Source: Tetradesmus obliquus
Lineage: Eukaryota; Chlorophyta; Chlorophyceae; Sphaeropleales; Scenedesmaceae
Assembly: GCA_030272155.1 (NCBI GenBank)
Contig: CP126197.1
Location: forward strand, 3,030,001-3,094,000
Reading direction: 5' to 3'
DNA: 64,000 nt
This document shows positions 1 through 10,033 of this stretch, piece by piece. A program made the translations under genes and the position numbers. The notes beneath the pieces are model-generated. The model was given only the letters and a program-made list of their open reading frames with translations, made no database searches and was not told where the DNA came from. Numbering within the stretch: position 1 is the first letter of the stretch; each line of letters opens with the position of its first letter.

Positions 1-1676
1 AGAGCTTCTTGCAAATCCACCCACCTTGAGCTCCAGGTCCAGCCAAGCCTCCTAGCAACCTCCCGCCTTGAACATGTGGAGATGTGTGACATGATGCGTC
101 ATTTCTAGCACAATGTAACATGTTACAAATCCACGCACCTTGAGCTCCAGGTCCAGCCAGGCCTCCCCTCCCGCCTCGCCCTTCTCAGCAATGGTCGGCG
201 CTGTGTTGAGGCGTGTTTTGAAGGTGTGGTTGCCGCGCCCGCCGCGGCCCCCCACCATCAGCAGCGCCGTCTGCCCCGGCTGCAGCAGCTCAGCCAGTGG
301 CGGCTCGCCCTCCTGCAGATCAAAGAAGAACAGAATAAGCGGAGATGACCAGCAGAGCAGACATATGTAATGTGCTTGAACCATGTGATCTGTTGAGTGC
401 CGGCTGCCTGCTGCAGGTGCCTGCTGCAAGTGCGTTGCGCAACTCGGCATCAGGAGGCTCGTACAGAATCACTGCTGCTGCTGCTGCTGCCGCTGCTGCC
501 ACTGCTGCCCCAGTTTGCTACAATTTGGCGGCTTGTTTGCTGCAATGTAAGACTTTGCTGCCACTGCTGCCGTCGCTGCTGCTGCTGCTGCCACTGCTGC
601 TGCTGCGCACCTCTGCGTCCTTCTTGCGTATGATGGTGCCCACAGGCACGCGGATGTACATGTCGCTGCCGTCACCACCATCACGGAAGGAGCCCTGGCC
701 TGCAGACACACAACAAATTTACACAAGGCAGAACTTACACAAGGCAGAACATGAAGTAACCACAGTAAGCTGGGCAGCTAGCAAATGCGTGACACAGAAC
801 AGACAGCAGGCTACTGCAAACAAGGGTGCTGCATGCCTGTCACCGCTGCAAGAGTAAGGAGCGCCAGTAAGCATCCTGCCTCTGCTGGATTAAACTTTGG
901 AATCTGTCAAAAACAGATGCAAATCAACGCCTGCATTTCTCAGTGTGACAGCTCCCACCTGGGTAGCCGCAGTTGCCCCTGTAGTGTGCCTGGTTCCTGA
1001 AGCTCAGCAGTGAGTTCAGCCCCTCATCTGCAACTGCCCATACGTGGCCGCCCCTGCCGCCGTTGCCTCCATTAGGGCCTCCATGCTCCACATATGGCTC
1101 TCTTCTGAATGAAACACATCCAGCTCCTCCATCTCCCGATTTGACATAGATTCGAGCTGTGTCGAAGCAGCGCACGATGGCTGGGAGCTTCTTTTTCTCG
1201 CCCACCATCCGGCCGCCGCTGCTGCTGCTTGGGTCAAACGAGTCAAAGTCGTCATCATCGTCATCCATCATCATGCCTCCATAGCCGCTGTCCTCAGTGC
1301 CGTTGAAAGAGACTTCGATTCCATCTGGACTGCCGCTGCTGCCTCCTGCGGGTGATAACTTCTTGCGCTTCTTTTTGGTCAACTGCAGCAGGTTTGACGA
1401 CCAGTCGGCTGATGCTGCTGGTGCGCTGCTGTTGCCAGCAGCTGCTGGCTGCTTGTTGGAGTCAGCAGCATAGCAGAGTATGCTACTGTGCCGCTGCTGC
1501 CGCTGCTGCAGGGCCACCAGCCTGTGTTGCTGCTGCTGCTGCTGTTGCCAGATGCACTGGCAGCCCCATTGATGTGCTGGGGCACGTGTTTGTGTTTGAT
1601 GGTTGGTGGCTGAAGGAATGTGCAGCGGGCCTTGAGGCAGGGCACGCTGCATGGCTCCTGGTTGCAAGCACTGCAT
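1..1676 (-). CDS. Chloroplast-type Obg GTPase (ObgC/CgtA), N-terminal part
   Basis: Obg proteins are GTPases that act in ribosome assembly; plant ObgC works in the chloroplast. Visible exons are 959-1676, 611-699 and 139-312, and their phases agree (1, 0, 0). Exon 1 begins with a long Gln/Ser/Ala-rich leader that could hold a transit peptide, then a basic KKKRKK stretch and an acidic run, and then the start of the glycine-rich Obg fold ([29 protein letters not shown]). Exon 2 carries the [13 protein letters not shown] segment. Exon 3 carries [20 protein letters not shown] and [14 protein letters not shown]. Joining exons 2 and 3 directly reproduces the family pattern 'VPVGT..DAE.GE..AEL..PGQ'. 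The G domain lies beyond the left edge, so nucleotide binding cannot be checked. The start at 1676 is the first Met of the open frame and is provisional. Confidence 0.9.
13..180 (-). repeat. Tandem copy of an Obg exon 3' end plus donor site
   Basis: The segment 127-180 (end of the third visible Obg exon, its GTGCGT donor and the start of the intron) recurs at 13-66 with only a few changes. The intact exon is the upstream one in the transcript, and the copy lies inside the following intron. The spacing is about 114 bp, as in the other junction arrays of this window. Confidence 0.8.
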
Positions 1677-3044
1677 GCCTGGTCAGGCCCAGGGGCCAGC
1701 TACACAGACGACCGGTGCCAAGCAGCTAACAACACGAAACAAAGCAAGTAACAAACTCGCTTAGATGACTTATGTCCGATACCGCACGAACGGGCCAAGC
1801 AGGAACACCGAAACGTGGTGTGCTTTTCAAAGCAGTGCCACCGAAAACAGCTTCAGCACGAACAAATAGAGCTGATAAACGAGGAAGTTTCTATAACACG
1901 AAATCGCGGTGACTGTTGTTCAGTGACAAATGACTGTTCTCTGGTGGCTGGAGTTCACATGCCCTGCACCGCTGCATGTGGTGCTGTGGAGGCGCCTTGA
2001 AGCAGACATGCAGGGCTTACAAAACATTTCAAAATAGGACGCGCAAACGTTGGTGCCCCACAGACACCTGCCAAGTCATCGTGAACTTGCGCCCCTCTCC
2101 CCAGTTGCCAGGTCGGATGTGCTGGGTGCTGGTGCCAACATGACCCCATGCTGGCTACCACAACAACGACATCATTGCCAAAGAAGAATGGCTCGCAGTG
2201 CCATGCCGAAAAAATCAGTTTATTGGCTGTTGTGAGGGCCTCAGCACAGCCGCAACAGCCATTTGCAGTGTCTTGCTGCAGCAACAGGGAAGTCAAGGAG
2301 CAGCATGCAAAGCTGCAACGAGGCCCAAGAATACCACAAAGCATGTCACCATTTTGCTGCTGTCTGCGCAAGATATGGGCTGGCAGCTGCAGAGGTGGGA
2401 ATGGTGCATGCCACATGCAAACCATGGACAATGAGACTGCTGGCATGACTGCACACAAACCTCACAACCACTCTACTGCGTGCAAGGAAAATTCACCACC
2501 AGGAAAGAATGGCAGCAAAGCTGTGGCTGGGGGCATGTACACAGGAAAGGGTAGGTACATACTGTCATAAGTCAAAGCAACATGACGTTAGGGCTGCAGT
2601 GAAAATCAATAGGGTGGCTGCACGTGCATGCCAGCAAGTGCCACAGGATGAGCAACGAGCCGCACACTGTGTGCTGCAAACGTGGTGATCCCGTTTGCCA
2701 ATATGCTGCTGCCGCTGGTCGTCCTGCAAGGATCTGGAGGTGGACATGCCAAGGACGCAGCACCGACTGCATGCATGCAAGTGGGGTCCCGCCCGCTGCT
2801 GCCGCACTCAGCTGTGTATGTCTGCATGCACATGCCATGGCAGTATGCACCAACCTGGCCAGTATGCAGCAACATAAGCACAGACAACAGCAAAATATGT
2901 TCCTGTGCCATGCATGCAGAAGCAACTACCAGCCTAATTGCTCAAGAGGATGATACTAGCGGCTGCCATTCAACGTCAAATATTCAGCATTCACATCAAC
3001 ACCACAGCCATGATGCTTCTAAAGCTACTGCAGCAGCAGGCCAG
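1677..3044. other. Gene-free stretch between Obg and the LEA_2-like gene
   Basis: This stretch holds the 5' flank of Obg and the 3' flank of the next minus-strand gene. Open frames exist on both strands, but they are low-complexity or Cys/Gln-rich and show no recognisable domain or phase-consistent exon structure. I see no gene or RNA that I can support here. Confidence 0.5.
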
Positions 3045-3411
3045 CTAGCTGGTGCTGACGCGCTGCCGCCGCCGCCACGGCTGCTGCTGCTGCTGCTGCT
3101 GCCGCCATGTCTGCCGCCACCAGCCAGGACGACTTGCACTCACTTTACCATCGCTGCTGCTGCTGCTGCTGCTGCCATCAGCAGCACTCCTGCTGCCCCT
3201 GCTGTGCAAGCTGCTGCCGCCAGCAAGCCGTTTTTTGCTGCTGCTGCTCCTGCCCCCGCTGCCGTGCACAGGCAGCCTGCCTGGCATTGCCAGCTCCCAA
3301 TCAAACATCTCCAGCTGCTGCAAATCCCCTGCTGCGGCACCATCACCATGATCACCAGCGGCAGCCGCAAGCCACACATCATTGCCCACAATCTGCGGCG
3401 GCGCCTGCTGC

Positions 3412-3446
<35 letters not shown>

Positions 3447-4718
3447 CTGGTTGCCGCGTAATCCCCCAGCTGCTGCTAGTTGCCCAGCCACCACACCCGC
3501 ACCCAACTCCCTGCTGCTGCTGCTGCTGCTGCCGCTGCTGCGGTTGCCTGCAATAGACAGCATGCTTTGCGCTTCACTGCCCTTCAGCTGCTTGGCCCCT
3601 GAGCAGTCAAGCATGAAATACGTATCAATGCTGGGCAGCTCTGTGGTGTAACCTAAATAAGAGGCCTGGAAAGTTCCCATCAGGAAGAAGATGAGCTTGC
3701 GCGGGAAGTTGAAGCAGTGCGTGTACACCACCTGCGTGTACTTGCGCGGCAGGTTGGAGGCGTCCACCTTGACGGCAAGCACCTGCAGCAGCAGCAGCAG
3801 CAGGTGTGAGAGGTGACATATGTGCTCAGCTTCAGGCTTGACAGCAGCTCGCAAGCAGACATGTTGTGTGCTTGGTGTGGTGCGTGCTGCTACTGGGGAG
3901 CACACAACATGGCAACGTGACACCGAACACCCCTTAGGTGAATGACCACATCACTGTACAGCAGCTGCTCCTGCTGCCGCTGCTGCTCCTGCTGCTGCTG
4001 CTGCCGCCATTGCTTGTCACTCACCGAGGGCTGCTCGCGTGCCGCCAGTGTCACCGGCCCCACTGCTGACCAGCCCGCCTCAGCGTCAAAGAAGCTCACG
4101 CTCACGTTGCCCGTGACAGACGCCTGCGGCAGAGCAGTGCACACACACGATTGCACTAGGCTCAGGCGGGAGCCACGCAGTGTGGGCTGCTACTGCGATG
4201 GCTGCATCAGATATGAACGCCATCGGAGGCACATTCACACCGCAGCAAGGCTGCGCCAAGATTGTCTGCAGCGCTGGCATCTAACGCCCACCTTTAAGTA
4301 GTTGGGGTGGAAGATCGGCACATCTGCTTCAGTGATGGACCAAAACCAACGAGCCCTCCAGGCTTCCGCAGTGAAGATGGCATGCGCAACACTGCACTCA
4401 AACTTCAAACCCACCTGGAGGTAGATGAAGTTGAAGACCAACACACCAGCCCCAGTGACGACCCAAAATTAACGAGCCCTCCAGGCTTCCGCAGTGAAGG
4501 TGGCATGCGCAACACTGTGCATTCAAACCCTAAACCCACCTTGAGGTAGTTGGGGTTGAAGATGGGCACATCTGCCTCCAGGATGATGCGATAGGTCAGT
4601 GTTGTCGCGTTGAAGGTCATCTTGGTGCTGTGCACCTCAATGGTGCCCACACTGACGCCACGCGGCACCAGCACAAACACACCCACCACAGCCATCACCG
4701 CAAGCAGCAGCTGCAACA

Positions 4719-4765
<47 letters not shown>

Positions 4766-5718
4766 GGCACTAGTTAGGCCCACATTGACGCCGCGAGGTG
4801 CCAGCACAAACACGCCAAAGACAGCCATTACTGCCAGCAGCAGCTGCAGGCGGGCGAGTATGAAAGAGAGCAAAAGGCCCAATCTAGCAGGCAGCAGCAG
4901 CAGCACTAGTTGTGCATGTTGGTGGTGGCAAGTCATGTGCTGCTGCCGCTGCCACTGCTGCAAGTGCCGAAAGACAAGCCTTGTAAGAGCAGCTGTGGCC
5001 CGCTGCTGCTGCCTGCAGTGCTGCTGTGCTGTGGTATCCAGCAACCGACACCTCCCAGCCAGCTGGTGCCCCGCCGGCTGCTGCTGCTGCAGCTGCTGCT
5101 GCTGCTGCTCACCAGGCTAGACACGATCAGCTTCGTCCTGCGAGGCTTCAGGCGCGAGTCTGCAGCAGCAGCAGCAGCAGCAGCAGCAGCGGTGAGGCGG
5201 CAACGCCACACTGCGTGCACCAGAGCGAACGCATGATCATGCAGCAATGCCTGTTGCTGTGGCACCACATTCAGGTGCTGGGTTCTGCAGCACAACACGC
5301 TGCTGTTCAGGCTAGCATAGCCACTGAACTTGGCTATTTGCAACCAGCATGCCTGCTGCTGCCCTGCCTCAAAAACTGGTGAAATGCACCAAAGTGAGAC
5401 CGACAGTTGCGTGAGCTGGGCATGCTGCAACACTGCTCCAATGGCCTCGACTGCCTCGCAATGCATCAGACATGCAGTGACATGGATGCCACAGCCGCCT
5501 GAATGCACTACTTTTAGCAAATGTAGGTCAACCAACAAGCCAGTACGCAGGCCACGTTTGTTGCTGTCTGTACTGTTGGCTTCGTCACACACCTGACAAG
5601 GGTATGAGAGTCAGGTACTGGCTCTCATATCGCACAGGTGGCGGCGGGTTGATCCGCCGCCATATGCTTTGGGAGGTGGCTGCAATCCAGCTGCTGCCTT
5701 TTTCACTGAGTGCTGGCA

Positions 5719-5753
<35 letters not shown>

Positions 5754-5899
5754 GGCGAAGGGGGCTCGCTGCTGGCGCTGCCACTGGCGCTGCCACTGTC
5801 TGCTGCTTCGAAGCGGTGCCGCTGTACAGAGTTGCTGCGGGAGTTGACTCTGCTGTTCTGTGGCGAAGCAGCGTTCTCGAAGCGTACATAGTTCTCCAT
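3045..5899 (-). CDS. Single-pass membrane protein with LEA_2-like features
   Basis: The model has exons 5593-5899, 5113-5159, 4540-4710, 3947-4123 and 3045-3782, giving 479 residues in frame. A disordered Ser/Gln-rich N-terminus (about 100 residues) is followed by a basic stretch (RLKPRRTK) and a hydrophobic segment (LIVSSLLLLAVMAVVGVFVL, about residues 111-130), as expected for a type II anchor. The next part (IILEADVPIFNPNYLK, then VTGNVSVSFFDAEAGWSAVG and VLAVKVDASNLPRK) resembles the LEA_2/NDR1-like beta-sandwich that follows a membrane anchor in plant proteins; TMEM106-like proteins are an alternative. The C-terminal 150 residues are Gln/Ser-rich. The donor at 3946 (GTCATT) is non-consensus, so that exon end is the weakest. 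The gene is divergently arranged with the carotene desaturase. Function not assigned. Confidence 0.7.
4288..4850 (-). repeat. Junction repeats around the transmembrane exon
   Basis: The exon 4540-4710 is duplicated in part on both sides. Its start (encoding the LLLAVMAV..GVFVL segment) has an earlier copy at about 4785-4850. Its 3' end with donor (encoding PIFNPNYLK) has two decayed copies at about 4402-4440 and 4288-4340, each with GTGGG in the donor position. The 3'-side copies are spaced about 125 bp apart. Confidence 0.75.
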
Positions 5900-6700
5900 G
5901 AGGCCAGCTGCTGTGGATTATTTGGAACGAAAGGCCGCAGGTGATGCTAGTGCCTGTACAGCTGCCACTGCAGCTGCAGCATGGGGGTCAAGGACGAAGG
6001 ACTAGCATCAGCATATTTGTACGTGAGATACCACAGGGCTATGGGTATGTTCAGCCAGCCAGTTGCAGAGCACGTGATGAATCAAACGGTAGGGCTTCTG
6101 TGGGTCCCTGCAAGTGTCACGGCTTCTGTGCAGGTCCTCGGAACAACCTAACACGCATGCTAAACGCAATAAATGCAGCTAGAGATGCAAAAGTGCGGCA
6201 GTTCACAGGAGCTGGAGCTGCCAGACATCCTGCAGCTCGCACCCTGTAAACTGACAGAGCTCGTAACACATGTGGCAACACCAATGCGCGTGTGGGGCCA
6301 CGTCCATCACCTTGACGAGCCTTTATTGAACCATTGCTGGGCTGAACGTGTCTGATTTGGCGAGACGCCCCTTTAACACGCCGGATCTGGTCGCCCTGCT
6401 GCCGAGTTTGCTGATACGTAAACATGCAGCTTTACAAGCAGTCAGTCCGTAGTGGAACCAGGCCGGCGTCTGGGCGCCCAGCACCTGTGCACAAACTCAC
6501 CACCACAAGCAGGCCATCCCGCAGCTCTTCAATCAAAGGCAAGCCGTAATGAAGTTTTAAACGTTAAATGCGTCATCGGATTGCATACAGCCGCAGCTAA
6601 TTCAGCTTGCGTTCTCAGAGCATGCTTGCACTGCTCTGGGGCTGTGGACAGCCTGCTTGGCTGAGTAGCCATAACTTCTTATGCCTGCTTTCTGCCTGTC
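5900..6700. promoter_or_regulatory. Divergent intergenic region
   Basis: About 800 bp separate the start of the LEA_2-like gene (minus) from the candidate start of zeta-carotene desaturase (plus). Both promoters must lie here, unless an unseen 5' exon of the desaturase also lies here. I see no recognisable control element. Confidence 0.4.
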
Positions 6701-7012
6701 TTGGCCATCACACATATATCACTGCCTCAGCAATCAACAGCAGGTGGTCTGTCGTCTGTGATGCAATGGCTTGTAAAATCGGTGGGCTGGTGTGTGAATT
6801 TCAACCCAAGGCTGGCCAGCACCCTCACACCCCCTGCACCATATGCCTCATGCCTTTTCCTGCATGCAGTCAGCGCCATTGCAGCGCCACCCAAGTCTTC
6901 TGTCACCTCTGACAATGTGAAGTCGGTGGGCCTGAAGGATGCGCCGCTGCCATCGCTGTTCCCTGCTGAGCCAGCACCGCCAGCACCTGTGAGTGCAGCA
7001 GCAGCAGCTTCT

Positions 7013-7047
<35 letters not shown>

Positions 7048-8045
7048 GCAGCAGCAACAGCAACAGCTGAGATTGGCTCAAATGGGTGTGCAGTTGTAGC
7101 TCAGGCCAAACGGCTGCCGGTGATGTCGTGTTGGTGCTGTGCGGCGCTGTTGAGCCACAACCTCGTGATGGGTGGCGCGCTTTGGACAAGCCAAATCCCA
7201 GCTCTGACACGACATGCACCAGGAAATCCTGTTTGTTGATCAAGCAATTGCGTGTTGACAAAAACTCAAATGTGACATCACCTGTCTTGTGGCACGCTGC
7301 GTCATGTTGTGCCATGCTGCTGCAGGGTGCACCTAAGCTCAAGGTGGCCATTGTGGGTGGCGGGCTTGCAGGACTGTCCACAGCAGTGGAGCTGCTGGAC
7401 CAGGGGTGAGCGGGATGGATTTTGACTATGTGTGCTGTCTAGTTGTGTGACCAGGGTAGAGTGAGTTATGGATGTGTGACGAGAGACTGAGGGTTATGTG
7501 GCTGTTTGTAACAGCAGTGGAGCTGCTGGACCAGGGGTGAGCAGGATGGTTGTGTGGGCAGGGTGGGACAGCACTTTGTATATCAAAAATATGGTAACAG
7601 TGAAGCAGCGGAACCAGGGGTGAAGGATGTTGGGTCAACTCTGCACGGCAGATGTGGTTGGAGTCAAACTGCTAGCTGTTGACCGCCCTTTGGTCCGGCG
7701 TTGCTGTGCATGCGGTGCAGCGCATCTATACGCGTTCAGCAGCAGCCATCAAGTATCACTGATTGATGAATGTAGCTTCAGTCCTGCTTTGGCGAAGGCA
7801 GCTGTTCACAGCGCATGGTCAATGAAGTGCTTGCGTTGCGGGCATGTCGCCAATGCAGCGCGCCGTTTGCACCACACTGACCCCAGCCATTTGTTACTTT
7901 GCTGTGTTATTTTTGCAATTTAAATTGTCACACGACAGCTACGAGGTGGACATCTACGAGGGCCGCCAGTGGGTGGGCGGCAAGGTGGCCTCCTTCCAGG
8001 ACAAGGATGGCAACCACATCGAGGTGGGCAGCAGCAGCAGCTGCT

Positions 8046-8080
<35 letters not shown>

Positions 8081-9883
8081 GGCAGCATCGGCGGCAGCGG
8101 CAGCAGCAGCAGATGCAGCAAAAGCATCAGCAGCAGCAGCAAAGGCAGCAGCAGCGGCAGCGAGCAGCTGTTGGTCACTGTGATCGGAGCACTAATGCAC
8201 CAGTGCAGCTGCAGCGGTTGCAGCAACGACCAGCCAGCAGCAATTCGTCTGCGGGTCCTGCGCGGCAAAAATGGCTTTTCAGTAATATTGAGCCAGGCCA
8301 GTGCTTGCTGCTTGCCATCCGCCTCACACCTTCCCTCTGCTGTATGCTCCTTCACTCTCTCCCTTTCTCCCTGCTACTGCAGATGGGCCTCCACGTGTTC
8401 TTCGGCTGCTACTTCAACCTGTTCCGGCTGATGGCCAAGTGCGGCGTGCTGGAGAACCTGCTGGTCAAGGAGCACACACACACCTTCTGCAACAACGACG
8501 GAGACGTGCGCGAGCTGGACTTCAGGTTCTTCGTTGGGGGCCAAAAAATTGGCGCACCCTTCCACGGTGAGTGTGACACAGTGGGGTGATTTGCAGCAGT
8601 GGTTTTGTTTGCAACAGAGGGTGGGTTGCAGTAGCTGGACTTCAGGTTCTTTGTGGGAGGGCAGAAGATTGGCGCACCCTTCCACGGTGAGTGTGAGCAA
8701 TGGGGTTATTTGCAGCAGTGGTTTTGTTAGCAGCAGGGGGTGGGTTGCAGAAGGGGGTGCATGCGCGAGCTGGACTTCAGGTTCTTTGTTGGGGGGCAGG
8801 AGATTGGCGCACCCTTCCACGGCGAGTGAGGCTGCAGCTTTGCAGTGGGTTGTTCGCGGCAGTGTGTGGGTTGCAGCAGCAGTGGAAGGGTCACCCGCAG
8901 CAGTGGACAGCTGGATGTGCATTCGTTTTACTGCAACTGATTATTTGCAAACACGTCACACACTTTTTATCTGAAAACCTCTTACAGGCCTCAAGGCGTT
9001 CTTCACCACACCAGAGCTGGGGCCTAAGGACAAGCTGGCCAACAGCCCGGCTAACTGTGCTGTTCTACCCTGTAAACTTTTGTGCAAACCTTCCTGCAAA
9101 CTGCTCGGTTTCCTGCAGGCCTCAAGGCGTTCTTCACCACACCAGAGCTGGGGCCTAAGGACAAGCTGGCCAACAGCCCGGCTAACTGTGCTGTTCTACC
9201 CTGTAAACTTTTGTGCAAACCTTCCTGCAAACTGCTCGGTTTCCTGCAGGCCTCAAGGCGTTCTTCACCACCCCGCAGCTGGAGCCTAAGGACAAGCTGG
9301 CCAACAGCCTGGCGCTGGGCACCAGCCCCATCGTGAGGGCACTGATTGACCCAGAGGGCGGCATGCAGGTGGGTCAAACATACCATGTTATCTGGTCAAA
9401 CATAAGATGTTCTGCGTTCACAAGTGCTTGTGTCGAGCAAACGTACTAGCATGTGCACAGCGTCCATCGTGAGGGCACTGATTGACCCAGAGATGGCTTG
9501 CAGGTGGGTCAACTCGGTCAAAACATAACATGTTGTTAGTAGTTCGTGGCTGGCCAACAGCCTGGCACTGGGCACCAGCCCGATTGTGAGGGTGCTGATT
9601 GATCCAGGTGGGTCTAACAACCAAGTGGCTGGAACAACCGGATATACTGCAGGGCTGCGCATGTCAGCTGGCATGTGCTGCAATGTTTCTGCAGGCAGTC
9701 TTAGGCTCTGCTGGCACCCAGTAAATGTGCACGAGTGCCTCATGTTTTCTGTTTGTTCTGCTACTTTTTTCTGTCATGCAGGACATCCGCAACCTGGACA
9801 ACATCAGCTTTGAGGACTGGTTCAAGAGCCACGGCGGCAGTGACGCCTCCATCAAGCGCATGTGGGACCCCATCGGTGAGACG

Positions 9884-9921
<38 letters not shown>

Positions 9922-9990
9922 TGCCTCAGCAGCAGCATGCCTCAGCAGCAGCAGCAGCAGCAATAGCACGCCGCTGCCGCCGCCGCAGCA

Positions 9991-10033
<43 letters not shown>

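Noticed and set aside
345..502. Extra Obg exon reading [14 protein letters not shown]
   Set aside because: No acceptor gives the needed phase, and joining 611-699 directly to 139-312 already reproduces the Obg family sequence without a gap.
3000..3470. Plus-strand open frames rich in Leu/Cys/Pro
   Set aside because: They are reverse readings of the CAG-rich last exon of the minus-strand LEA_2-like gene. Similar poly-Leu, poly-Cys and poly-Ser frames opposite other triplet tracts were left out for the same reason.
6452..6664. Upstream ZDS exon
   Set aside because: A short open frame exists, but I see no Met-donor combination that joins the 6870 acceptor with a convincing transit peptide, so it was not added.
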